In this document: positions 8,239 to 15,293 of the stretch, piece after piece | Numbering within the stretch: position 1 is the stretch's first letter | Layout of the letters: every line of letters begins with the position of its first letter | Assembly (NCBI GenBank): GCA_000435075.1 | Contig: FR890650.1 | Coordinates: forward strand, 1 to 17,776 | Source of the DNA: Bacteroides sp. CAG:770 | GTDB lineage: Bacteria > Bacteroidota > Bacteroidia > Bacteroidales > UBA932 | Length of the DNA: 17,776 nucleotides | Reading direction: 5' to 3' | Program-made: the position numbers and the translations under genes | Notes under the pieces: model-generated | Database searches by the model: none | What the model saw: the letters and a program-made list of their open reading frames with translations, nothing else | What the model was told of the DNA's origin: nothing

Positions 8239-9099
8239 CTAACCGAGATATCCCTTAAGATTCTTGCTTCTTGAAGGGCTCTTGAGTCTTCTGATAGCCT
8301 TCTCCTTGATCTGACGGACTCTTTCTCTCGTCAGTCCGAATCTCTCTCCGATTTCCTCAAGTGTCATCTCCTGGCAACCGATGCCGAAGAAAGACTTGAT
8401 GATTTCACGCTCACGGCTTGACAATGTCGAAAGTGCGCGCTCGATTTCAGTGGAAAGGGACTCGTTTACAAGGCCTCTGTCTGCGCTAGGAGAGTCATCG
8501 TTTGGAAGAACGTCAAGCAAGCTGTTGTCCTCACCCTCGACAAACGGAGCATCCACAGAAACGTGCCTGCCGGAAACCCTCAATGTATCTGAGATCTTGT
8601 CCTTAGGAACATCTATCATTTCTGACAATTCCTCGCTGGACGGCTGTCTCTCGTTTTCCTGCTCAAACTTGGAAAGCGCCTTGTTGATCTTGTTCAGTGA
8701 ACCAACCTGGTTCAGAGGCAGTCTGACGATTCTTGACTGCTCGGCAAGTGCCTGGAGAATAGACTGGCGAATCCACCACACTGCATAAGAGATGAATTTG
8801 AATCCCCTTGTCTCATCGAATTTCTCCGCAGCCTTGATAAGTCCGAGATTACCCTCATTGATGAGGTCCGGAAGGCTCAAGCCCTGATTCTGATACTGTT
8901 TCGCAACAGAAACCACGAATCTCAAGTTCGCTCTTGTAAGTTTTTCCAATGCACGCTGATCACCTTTCCTGATTCTTTGCGCCAACTCTACCTCTTCCTC
9001 TGGCGAAACCAACTCTTCCCTACCGATTTCCTGGAGATACTTGTCCAGGGATGCGCTCTCACGGTTAGTGATCGACTTTGTAATTTTCAGTTGTCTCAT
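8239..9099 (-). CDS. rpoD: Primary RNA polymerase sigma factor (sigma-70 family)
   Basis: This 286-aa housekeeping sigma factor directs RNA polymerase to TAnnTTTG-type promoters. Visible parts are region 1.2 (SLDKYLQEIGREELVSPEEE, about 17-36), region 2 with RANLRFVVSVA (56-66), LINEGNLGLIKA (79-90) and YAVWWIRQSILQAL (105-118), region 3 (about 125-200), and a region 4 helix-turn-helix, TLEEIGERFGLTRERVRQIK (about 246-265). There is no region 1.1, as is usual for Bacteroidetes. The start ATG lies 15 bp after the degP stop codon, so degP and rpoD are probably on one transcript, although an internal rpoD promoter inside degP cannot be excluded. A strong terminator follows. The family and role are certain. 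Confidence 0.98.
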   Translation of the reverse strand: MRQLKITKSITNRESASLDKYLQEIGREELVSPEEEVELAQRIRKGDQRALEKLTRANLRFVVSVAKQYQNQGLSLPDLINEGNLGLIKAAEKFDETRGFKFISYAVWWIRQSILQALAEQSRIVRLPLNQVGSLNKINKALSKFEQENERQPSSEELSEMIDVPKDKISDTLRVSGRHVSVDAPFVEGEDNSLLDVLPNDDSPSADRGLVNESLSTEIERALSTLSSREREIIKSFFGIGCQEMTLEEIGERFGLTRERVRQIKEKAIRRLKSPSRSKNLKGYLG

Positions 9100-9114
9100 T
9101 TAAGATATCTATGT

Positions 9115-10557
9115 TTAGTCCTTGCCGAATGCAAAGTAAGCTGCCCTGCCGTCCGTATCGACACCTTCGACATAGACTGCCCTCTTCGCTTTCTTGGCAA
9201 TATTAATCACGTCTTCAGGTTTTCTGACAGGTTCATCATTGACATAAAGGATGACAAAGCCCTCGGAAGCACCAGCATCCTGAACTTTTCCCGGACCGAC
9301 GGAAACGATTTCCACGCCCGACCTGAGTCCTGCACGCTGAAGTGTTTCTTTAGACGCTTCTTTCAATTTCGCTCCATAAAACGCTACTGAACCGTCCACA
9401 TCTTTCGAACCGGTTTCCATAGATGTTCCCTGGAATGTCACCTCCAATGTCTTCTCATTTCCGTCACGGACAATTCTGATGGCAGCCTTGTCTCCCGGAT
9501 GATATGAGCTGACTTTTTCCTGCACTGAAGAAGGAGTCGTGATCGTGGTGGAATCTACGGCAACGATAACATCACCTTTCTTGATTCCGGCCTTGTCAGC
9601 AGCTCCGCCCTTCATCACCTCCTCTACATATACGCCTTTTGGAGCCAAAAGTTTCATTTCTTTTGCTTTTTTGTCATCAATCGGTGACATTGTGACACCG
9701 AGCAATGCCCTTTTGACACTTCCGAAGTCTATCAAATCTTCAGCAATACGTCTCACGATGTTAGAAGGAACTGCAAATGAATATCCTGTATAAGAACCTG
9801 TCTGTGAGATAATTGCAGTATTTACACCCACAAGTTCACCTTTCTGGTTCACAAGGGCGCCGCCACTGTTTCCAGGATTTACGGCAGCATCTGTCTGAAT
9901 GAAAGATTCGATTTTGAATTCTCCCGGGGCATGAGGCATCTGACGGCCCTTCGCACTGATGATACCGGCAGTGATGGTAGAACGCAGGTCATAAGGACTT
10001 CCGATTGCGATAACCCACTGTCCGAGACGGAGTTTGTCCGAATCTCCGAAAGGAACTACTGGCAAACCGGTAGCCTCGATCTTGAGGATAGCGACGTCAG
10101 TCGCAGGGTCTGTTCCGACAACCTTTGCAGGATATGTCTGGTTGTTGTTCAAGGTCACATCCACGGTGGAAGCACCGTCCACGACATGATTGTTAGTCAC
10201 GATATAACCGTCTGAGCGGATAATCACACCTGAACCGCTGGCCTTCTGCTCCCTGCTCTGAGGACCCATCTGGTCACCGAAGAAGAACTTGAAGAACGGG
10301 TCCTGTATAGTATTCTGTTTCTGCTTGATAGTCACCTGAACATATACGACGGCATCCACAGCTGATTCTGCGGCATACGTGAAGTCAGGATACTCAGTCT
10401 GTGCCAGATTGACAGTTCTGTATGATGATCCGTCAGCGGACAGAACTGCGGCCTCGCCCTCCGATATCAGTTTGGGGGTGCATGCTTTCACTACACCAAA
10501 TGCGGTCAGACCGGCTACTATAGCCGATGCCAACACGGTAATCACTGATTTTCTCAT
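9115..10557 (-). CDS. degP: DegP/HtrA-type periplasmic serine protease with two PDZ domains
   Basis: From the chosen start the protein is 480 aa. Residues 1-25 form a signal peptide or anchor (MRKSVITVLASAIVAGLTAF), followed by a short linker and a trypsin-like domain. The catalytic triad is visible: His124 in TNNHVVDG, Asp154 in ATDVAILKI, and Ser231 in NPGNSGGAL. PDZ1 (about 275-370) and a shorter PDZ2 (about 400-475) follow, as in DegP/DegQ, which degrade and refold misfolded envelope proteins. Cys26 follows VVKA, a poor lipobox, so lipidation is doubtful. The frame stays open upstream to a TTG at 10639-10641, but only the ATG at 10555-10557 places the signal peptide at the N-terminus. It is 15 bp upstream of rpoD and divergent from dnaN. 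Its promoter is not obvious: a box one base short of consensus (TATTTTG) lies about 25 bp upstream. Confidence 0.96.
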   Translation of the reverse strand: MRKSVITVLASAIVAGLTAFGVVKACTPKLISEGEAAVLSADGSSYRTVNLAQTEYPDFTYAAESAVDAVVYVQVTIKQKQNTIQDPFFKFFFGDQMGPQSREQKASGSGVIIRSDGYIVTNNHVVDGASTVDVTLNNNQTYPAKVVGTDPATDVAILKIEATGLPVVPFGDSDKLRLGQWVIAIGSPYDLRSTITAGIISAKGRQMPHAPGEFKIESFIQTDAAVNPGNSGGALVNQKGELVGVNTAIISQTGSYTGYSFAVPSNIVRRIAEDLIDFGSVKRALLGVTMSPIDDKKAKEMKLLAPKGVYVEEVMKGGAADKAGIKKGDVIVAVDSTTITTPSSVQEKVSSYHPGDKAAIRIVRDGNEKTLEVTFQGTSMETGSKDVDGSVAFYGAKLKEASKETLQRAGLRSGVEIVSVGPGKVQDAGASEGFVILYVNDEPVRKPEDVINIAKKAKRAVYVEGVDTDGRAAYFAFGKD

Positions 10558-10733
10558 AATATCTGAATTTTTATGTTTCAAAATATGTGTCGAGCCCCCG
10601 AAGTCCGGCATTTCTCCGCGCAGGGGAAAGGTCAATGTCAATTCACGGCATCAACCTGACTCCTGCCGGCCGCCGCCACCGGAGACCGGACGACTAAAAA
10701 TCAAATTATATGCCACAATTCAGGAAAATTATA

Positions 10734-10741
10734 TACCTTTG
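10734..10741 (+). promoter_or_regulatory. Bacteroidetes -7 box (TACCTTTG) for the dnaN cluster
   Basis: TACCTTTG matches TAnnTTTG exactly and lies in an A/T-rich stretch, 116 bp before the dnaN start. No good TTG-type -33 box is seen at the usual 19-21 bp spacing. Transcription would begin near 10747-10750 and leave a leader of a little over 100 nt. Confidence 0.55.
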
Positions 10742-10856
10742 TAATGAGTGGCCACTAATGGACGGCACATGCTTGAAGGAGCACATGGGGACATCTGCCG
10801 GAGCTCCATAACCGTCCGGGCGGCAACATGAACGAAAACAATAAAATTATAATAAT
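10742..10856 (+). other. Probable structured 5' leader of dnaN with tiny ORFs
   Basis: This is most of the gene-free stretch between degP and dnaN (10558-10856). The first half, 10558-10733, holds only the degP upstream region, a G/C-rich patch near 10660-10700 and one CATTGAC-type word at 10631-10637. The leader can fold on itself: GGACGG (10760-10765) pairs with CCGTCC (10812-10817), enclosing GGAGC (10778-10782) with GCTCC (10803-10807). Two small ORFs lie in it. One has 17 codons (10758-10811). The other has 10 codons (10828-10860), encodes MNENNKIIII, and its TGA overlaps the dnaN ATG as ATGA. No known riboswitch class is recognised, and function is inference only. Confidence 0.35.
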
Positions 10857-11987
10857 ATGAAACTCGTCATATCCAGTTCAGAACTTCTGAAAGGACTTCT
10901 GACTGTAGCCAAGGCAATCCCGGCCAAGACGACAGAAGCCATCCTTGAAGACTATCTGTTCGTGCTGAGCGGAGACAAACTCGAAGTAACAGCCTCCGAC
11001 AAGGAAATCACAATGAAGACATGCATCAGCATTGACCCTGTCAGACCGGAGGACGAAGGACGCATCGCCGTACCGGCAAGGCAGCTAAACGATCTTCTCA
11101 AGGAGCTTCCTGACCAGCCTATCACCATCAGCACTATCAGCGAAAACCAGTTTGAGTGCACATGGTCAAGCGGTTCATCCACATTGCCATACTTCAATCC
11201 TGACGATTATCCTGAGGCCCAGTCTGCAGGAGAGGACGCGACAACTATCGAATTCCCTGCACAGAGTCTCGCGGACGGTATCGGAAAGACAATCTATGCT
11301 TCTTCCGATGAGGATAACCGTCCGGTAATGAACAGTATATTCTTCGACATCACACCTGATTCCACCACTTTGGTAGCATCTGACCTTCAGAAACTTACAT
11401 GCTACCAGACGACTGACGAAGTGAAGGCCGAGGCTCCTTGCTCATTCATCCTGAACAAGAAACATGCGGCCGTCCTCAAATCGATCATAGGCAAGGATGT
11501 CGAGACAGTTTCGATCAAGTTCGATTCCAAGACAGCCGTATTCCAGTTTGACAATACTACCATCATCTGCTGCCTCGTGGTGGGAAAATATCCTGACTAC
11601 AGGACCATCATCCCGCAGAACAACTCCAATATCCTGAGAATCAACAGGATCCAGCTTCTGAATACGGTACGCCGAATTTCAGTCTGCTCACCTAAAGGTT
11701 CGAACCACATCAAGTTCGAGCTTACACCTGGTTCATTGGAAATATCGGCACAGGACCCTGGTTTCGAAATTGCAGCACACGAGAAGGTTGCATGTCAATA
11801 TGACGGAAGCGACCTGTCAATCGGCTTCAAGTCCACCCACATCATCGAGATGTTGTCAAACCTTTCATGCGAGGAAATCGTGATGAAATTCGTGGACAAG
11901 AGAAGGTCAGCATTGCTTCTGCCTTCTGAGGAAGAAGCAAAGAGCGAGAAGGTATTCGGAATCGTAATGCCTATAATGGTCAAATAG
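10857..11987 (+). CDS. dnaN: DNA polymerase III beta subunit (sliding clamp)
   Basis: The 376-aa protein has the length and three-domain layout of bacterial beta clamps, which dimerise around DNA and tether the replicative polymerase and other partners. Recognisable segments are the N-terminus MKLVISSSELLKGLLTVAKA, the domain 1 end near STLPYFNPDDYP, RPVMNSIFFDI (about 155-165), a central PDYRTIIPQ (about 247-255), and the conserved C-terminal end VFGIVMPIMVK. The final MPIMV-type residues form the partner-binding pocket in this family. It leads a plus-strand cluster, with the exonuclease gene starting 2 bp after its stop. No dnaA or origin-like repeat is visible, consistent with dnaN being separate from oriC in many Bacteroidetes. 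Confidence 0.97.
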   Translation: MKLVISSSELLKGLLTVAKAIPAKTTEAILEDYLFVLSGDKLEVTASDKEITMKTCISIDPVRPEDEGRIAVPARQLNDLLKELPDQPITISTISENQFECTWSSGSSTLPYFNPDDYPEAQSAGEDATTIEFPAQSLADGIGKTIYASSDEDNRPVMNSIFFDITPDSTTLVASDLQKLTCYQTTDEVKAEAPCSFILNKKHAAVLKSIIGKDVETVSIKFDSKTAVFQFDNTTIICCLVVGKYPDYRTIIPQNNSNILRINRIQLLNTVRRISVCSPKGSNHIKFELTPGSLEISAQDPGFEIAAHEKVACQYDGSDLSIGFKSTHIIEMLSNLSCEEIVMKFVDKRRSALLLPSEEEAKSEKVFGIVMPIMVK

Positions 11988-11989
11988 TT

Positions 11990-12967
11990 ATGCAGCTTCA
12001 TCTTGACAGGCCTCTGCTTTTCTTCGACATTGAAAGCACAGGCCTCAACATTGTGTCAGACTCTATCGTAGAGCTCTCTTTCGTGAAAGTGTTCCCTGAT
12101 GGTCATGATGAAATCAAGACCTGGAGGGTGTGTCCCTGGGATTATAAGGCCAGGAAGCAGAAAAGCATAGATCCGGGAGCCAGCGCCGTGAACGGCATCA
12201 AGGACGAAGACGTCGCCGGAGAAAAGAAATTCATCGAAATCGCACCTGAGGTTGTGGATTGGCTGAAAGACAGCGACTTGGCAGGATATAATTCCACCAA
12301 GTTCGATTTGCCGATGCTCGCCGAGGAAATAGAAAGGGCCCGCGCATACTGCAAGGAGCGTATATCTGATAAGGAAACGCCGGATGACAAGAAGGATAAG
12401 GCACAGAAAGTCCTTGACTCTCTTGACATTGACCTTCACTCAAAGCAGATGATCGACGTCCAGACCATATATCATTATATGGAGCCGAGGAACCTCAAGG
12501 CAGCATACAGATTCTATTGCGGCGGTGAGGATTTCAAGAACGCACATTCTGCGGAGGCGGATACAGTTGCGACATATGAAGTACTCAAGGGCCAGCTGGA
12601 CATGTATCAGGAGCCTGACAAGTATCACGAAAACCCTCTCAAGAACGACGTAACCTTCCTTTCCAATGTCGGCGGACGTCCGCGTACAGTGGATTATGCA
12701 GGAAGACTTGCCCTGGGAAAGGACAATGAGCCTGTCATAAGTTTCGGAAAGCACAGAGGCCATACAGCAAGGGAGGTCTATGAGACTGAACCTGCGTATT
12801 TCGCGTGGATTGAAAATGGCGAATTCACCATGGACACCAAGCGTCAGTTTGCCCTTCTGAAAGAAAAATTCGACAAGGAAAAGAAAGAGGCAATGAACAA
12901 ACCACTCGAAGGCGAGGATTTGAAGAAGGCTTTGGGCGCTCTGCAGAACAAGTTCGGAAAGCAATAA
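11990..12967 (+). CDS. DEDDh 3'-5' exonuclease (DnaQ-like) with C-terminal extension
   Basis: The 325-aa protein carries all five DEDDh catalytic residues: Asp13 and Glu15 in FFDIEST (motif I), Asp106 in YNSTKFD (motif II), and His186 and Asp191 in AHSAEAD (motif III). These bind two metal ions and remove nucleotides from DNA 3' ends, as in polymerase III epsilon and exonuclease X. A lysine/aspartate-rich insertion (about 121-150) interrupts the core. The C-terminus (about 240-290, SFGKHRGHTAREV and EPAYFAWIENGEF) resembles the small domain found after some exonuclease X-like proteins. The gene starts 2 bp after dnaN, so it is very probably co-transcribed and may supply proofreading or repair activity near the clamp. 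Whether it is the true epsilon subunit is undecided. No clear clamp-binding peptide was identified. Confidence 0.92.
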   Translation: MQLHLDRPLLFFDIESTGLNIVSDSIVELSFVKVFPDGHDEIKTWRVCPWDYKARKQKSIDPGASAVNGIKDEDVAGEKKFIEIAPEVVDWLKDSDLAGYNSTKFDLPMLAEEIERARAYCKERISDKETPDDKKDKAQKVLDSLDIDLHSKQMIDVQTIYHYMEPRNLKAAYRFYCGGEDFKNAHSAEADTVATYEVLKGQLDMYQEPDKYHENPLKNDVTFLSNVGGRPRTVDYAGRLALGKDNEPVISFGKHRGHTAREVYETEPAYFAWIENGEFTMDTKRQFALLKEKFDKEKKEAMNKPLEGEDLKKALGALQNKFGKQ

Positions 12968-12987
12968 CCACGTCCCTTACCTGAGTA

Positions 12988-13551
12988 ATGAACATCATAG
13001 TAAAGACTTTCGGAGGTAATGTCATCGTCCGTCCCGACACCACGTGGGAGAAGGACAACGAGGACATCTACCCGCAGGATTTCATAGAGACATTGAGTTT
13101 TACTCCCGTTCTATTCGCCAGAATCAGCAAACCGGGAAAGAGCGTGGGGCTGAGATTCGCCTCAAGATATTATGACTCCGCAAATTATGGTCTTCTTCTC
13201 TATCCCGAAAACTTGCTTCGCGGAGGAGAAGAAGACTTTGCTTGCGCTTCCTGCATTGACCATACCTCTTTCCTCCCCGCCCCTCTCTATCAAAAATGCG
13301 TTTTCGGCACTGCCGGCAACGAGTTCATTCTGAGCAAGGACGGGAAAGAGATTTTTCGCACTTCGACCGAGGGCCTGGCCAGAATCGAAGAGGCCATAGA
13401 GGAAGCCACACGCAAGATATACATAAGGACAGGAGACCTTGTCGCCATAGAGCTTGACAGCCGGAAGATGCTGTATGACAGAGCGGAAGGCGTTGTCAAT
13501 ATCCATGGCACCTTCTGCGACAACGAAATTGTCAGTTTCAATATCAAATAA
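12988..13551 (+). CDS. Hypothetical protein, possible degenerate fumarylacetoacetate hydrolase fold
   Basis: This 187-aa protein has no signal peptide or membrane segment. Several segments recall the FAH/YcgM family as I remember it in Bacteroidetes. ARISKPGKSVGLRFASRYYD (about 44-63) resembles a stretch that normally follows the DxExE metal motif (xxRxxRxGKxI..RFAHRYYD). KDGKEIFRTST, the following helix, RTGDLVAIE and NEIVSFNIK match the order of the family's second half. The matching positions for the metal-binding acids read SFTPV instead of DxExE, and the N-terminal part is short, so an active hydrolase is unlikely. It sits between the exonuclease (20 bp) and the flavoprotein (5 bp), probably in the same transcript. 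The fold suggestion comes from pattern memory, not a search; treat the function as unknown. Confidence 0.8.
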   Translation: MNIIVKTFGGNVIVRPDTTWEKDNEDIYPQDFIETLSFTPVLFARISKPGKSVGLRFASRYYDSANYGLLLYPENLLRGGEEDFACASCIDHTSFLPAPLYQKCVFGTAGNEFILSKDGKEIFRTSTEGLARIEEAIEEATRKIYIRTGDLVAIELDSRKMLYDRAEGVVNIHGTFCDNEIVSFNIK

Positions 13552-13556
13552 TCTCA

Positions 13557-14903
13557 ATGCATTACGACATCATTATCATCGGAGGTGGCGCTTCGGGACT
13601 GATGGCTGCCTACGGGGCCTGCAACGCCGGAAACAAAAAGACCAGCGTTCTTGTACTCGAAAAGATGCCCCGCCCCGGAAGAAAAATCATGATTACCGGA
13701 AAAGGACGTTGCAATTTTACCAATGTCAAGTCATGGAGCGATTTTTCGTCTCATGTCAGGGCTAATTCAAATATCCTGCGCCCGTCATTCTACAACCTCA
13801 CCCCCGATGCCCTGATCGACTTCTTCAGCCAGAACGGGATGGAGTCCGTCATCGAGCGTGGGGACCGTGCCTTCCCGATTTCGCACAAGTCAATGGATGT
13901 CGTCGATGCCCTCGCAGATGCGGCATTGCATGCCGGCGCAAGGATTGAGGTCAATGCTGATGTAACTGATGTAGGACATGACGGTTCATGTTTCACAGTT
14001 ACCTTGGCCGGAGGACGATCTTTCACATCCTCCAAACTTATAATAGCCACAGGCGGATTATCTTATCCATCAACTGGTTCCACCGGTTTCGGATACTCTC
14101 TCGCCGAGAAATTCGGACATACTCTGAAACAATGTTTCCCTTCATTGACAGCTCTCGTTCCGAAGGGTTATAAACTCATTCCGGAAGGGTTCAAGGCTGA
14201 CATGAAGTGCCACATTGACAGGAGCACTCCCCTCTCGGAAACAGGAGAGGCGCTCTGCGGAAATTCATTGAAAAATATCGGTATCAAATTAGAAATCAAT
14301 GGTATAGAGGCACAGGAAATGGAGGGAGACATTGACTTTACCGACGGCGGTCTCGAGGGGCCTGCAGGTTTTGCGATAAGCCGTAATGCAGTCAAGGCTC
14401 TTATCAATGGAAGTAAGGCAAAGATTCTGATCGATATGAAGCCTGGCGTACCCGAGGAAGAGTTTTCATCTCGCGTCAATGACTTGTGGCGTGAGGTGAT
14501 GAAGGATCCGCGCAGTAATGGAAAGCCTGTCCGCCAGGTCACGAAGATTCTGCTAGGAAAGCTCTTGCCTTGGGATCTCATACCAGCTTTCACAAAGTGC
14601 CATCCCGAGATTTTCTCCGGTCCAAAGGGACGCGAATCATTGAAACTCAAGGCATTGGTCAATGCCTTGAGGCGTTGGGAGTTCGAGATCGAGGGATACG
14701 TCGGCTATGAGCGCTGCGTGATTACGGCCGGTGGTGTTTCCGCTGATGAAGTCGTTCCCAAGACATTGGCTTCCAGGAAATGCGAAGGGCTTTATCTCTG
14801 CGGCGAAGTACTTGATATAGATGCAGATACAGGAGGTTATAATCTTCACATAGCATTCTCGACAGGTTATCTTGCAGGGATTTCCGCCGCGTTGTCGTGT
14901 TAG
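13557..14903 (+). CDS. BaiN/HI0933-type FAD-binding oxidoreductase
   Basis: The 448-aa flavoprotein has the Rossmann FAD motif IIIGGGASGLMAAYGA at residues 6-21 and the HI0933-family signature KGRCNFTN. The insertion domain of about 200 residues (NIGIKLEINGIEAQEM, DFTDGGLEGPAGFAISR) is characteristic, and so is the C-terminal FAD-contacting block VITAGGVSADEV, then YLCGEVLDIDADTGGYNL. Members are annotated variously as NAD(P)/FAD-dependent oxidoreductase, aminoacetone oxidase-like or BaiN; the true substrate of most is not known, so bile-acid activity should not be assumed. The start 5 bp after the previous stop makes it the last gene of the dnaN cluster. Inverted repeats and a terminator follow. 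Confidence 0.94.
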   Translation: MHYDIIIIGGGASGLMAAYGACNAGNKKTSVLVLEKMPRPGRKIMITGKGRCNFTNVKSWSDFSSHVRANSNILRPSFYNLTPDALIDFFSQNGMESVIERGDRAFPISHKSMDVVDALADAALHAGARIEVNADVTDVGHDGSCFTVTLAGGRSFTSSKLIIATGGLSYPSTGSTGFGYSLAEKFGHTLKQCFPSLTALVPKGYKLIPEGFKADMKCHIDRSTPLSETGEALCGNSLKNIGIKLEINGIEAQEMEGDIDFTDGGLEGPAGFAISRNAVKALINGSKAKILIDMKPGVPEEEFSSRVNDLWREVMKDPRSNGKPVRQVTKILLGKLLPWDLIPAFTKCHPEIFSGPKGRESLKLKALVNALRRWEFEIEGYVGYERCVITAGGVSADEVVPKTLASRKCEGLYLCGEVLDIDADTGGYNLHIAFSTGYLAGISAALSC

Positions 14904-14931
14904 AGATTTTTCCTTGCATGTGACTGTAATT

Positions 14932-14961
14932 CGGTGTAAAAATGAGGCTTTTTTTACACCG
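14932..14961. repeat. Inverted repeat copy 1 (GGTGTAAA...TTTACACC)
   Basis: CGGTGTAAAAA (14932-14942) and TTTTTTACACCG (14950-14961) make an 11-bp perfect stem, 28 bp past the flavoprotein stop codon. Its core (14933-14960) is 28 bp, the same length as copy 2 exactly 50 bp downstream, and the two share the left half GGTGTAAAA-T-AGGC. With its T-rich 3' arm it could act as a weak plus-strand terminator, or it may be a copy of a dispersed palindromic element. Confidence 0.7.
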
Positions 14962-14978
14962 ATTATCATTTTTGAGAC

Positions 14979-15014
14979 AAATGGTGTAAAATTAGGCCGA
15001 TATTTACACCATTT
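14979..15014. repeat. Inverted repeat copy 2 (GGTGTAAA...TTTACACC)
   Basis: AAATGGTGTAAA (14979-14990) and TTTACACCATTT (15003-15014) form a 12-bp perfect stem around a 12-nt centre containing TTAGGCC. The 28-bp core (14983-15010) has the same ends and length as copy 1, with partly different interior. On the plus strand the right arm runs into TTTTTT (15012-15017), so it could also stop plus-strand transcription. Confidence 0.7.
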
Positions 15015-15044
15015 TTTCGTTGGTCGGCACAGATAGATGGATAT

Positions 15045-15090
15045 ACAAAAACGGCTGACAATCAAGTTATTGATTATCAGCCGTTTTTGT
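15045..15090. terminator. Bidirectional terminator between the dnaN cluster and tRNA-Thr
   Basis: ACAAAAACGGCTGA (15045-15058) pairs with TCAGCCGTTTTTGT (15077-15090). After one C/A mismatch, AATCAA pairs with TTGATT around the loop GTTA. The arms give A-rich and T-rich ends on both strands, so the hairpin can end plus-strand transcripts from the flavoprotein gene and the minus-strand tRNA transcript, whose 3' end is only 2 bp away. Confidence 0.9.
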
Positions 15091-15091
15091 T

Positions 15092-15167
15092 TGGAGCCAC
15101 TCAAGGGGTTCGAACCCTCGACCTGCGCATTACGAATGCGCTGCTCTACCAACTGAGCTAAAGTGGC
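15092..15167 (-). tRNA. tRNA-Thr (anticodon CGT), CCA encoded
   Basis: The minus strand folds as a complete cloverleaf. The acceptor GCCACTT pairs with GAGTGGC. The D arm is GCTCAGTTGGTAGAGC. The anticodon stem GCGCA/TGCGC surrounds the loop TTCGTAA, giving anticodon CGT, which reads ACG (Thr). The T arm is GAGGG-TTCGAAC-CCCTT. The discriminator is T and CCA is encoded (15094-15092). Without CCA the gene is 73 nt (15095-15167). A promoter box lies upstream and a terminator directly follows. Confidence 0.96.
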
Positions 15168-15201
15168 AACATTTACGCGATGGTCGAGCCAAAGCGGATT
15201 A

Positions 15202-15209
15202 CAAATGTA
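15202..15209 (-). promoter_or_regulatory. Bacteroidetes -7 box (TACATTTG) for tRNA-Thr
   Basis: The minus strand reads TACATTTG, an exact TAnnTTTG match, 35 bp before the mature tRNA 5' end. It lies inside a small palindrome, ATTAC-AAAT-GTAAT on the plus strand. No clear TTG -33 box is seen. The position is right for a short precursor leader; use is inferred. Confidence 0.5.
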
Positions 15210-15278
15210 ATGCTTTTTTCTGGATTTATTGCATTTCGGACAAAAAACTTTACAATGTGATGCAAATGGTATGAATCC

Positions 15279-15288
15279 GGGGGGGGGG
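15279..15288 (+). repeat. G10 homopolymer
   Basis: There are ten consecutive G on the plus strand (ten C in the sense of the adjacent lipoprotein gene), starting 5 bp after that gene's stop codon. It lies in non-coding sequence, so slippage would not change the protein as annotated. It could be a natural slippery tract or an assembly-length uncertainty. Confidence 0.9.
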
Positions 15289-15293
15289 CAAAT

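Noticed and set aside
10558..10641. Upstream TTG start for degP adding 28 residues
   Set aside because: It would bury the signal peptide; the ATG at 10555-10557 puts it at the N-terminus.
13557..14903. Calling the flavoprotein a bile-acid 7-dehydroxylation enzyme because of BaiN similarity
   Set aside because: The HI0933 family is broad and mostly of unknown substrate, and there are no other bai genes nearby.
14637..15152. Minus-strand 171-codon open frame across the flavoprotein end, repeats and tRNA
   Set aside because: It overlaps a real gene, a terminator and the tRNA; its start (MVEQRIRNAQVEGSNPL) is the translated tRNA sequence, a common artefact.
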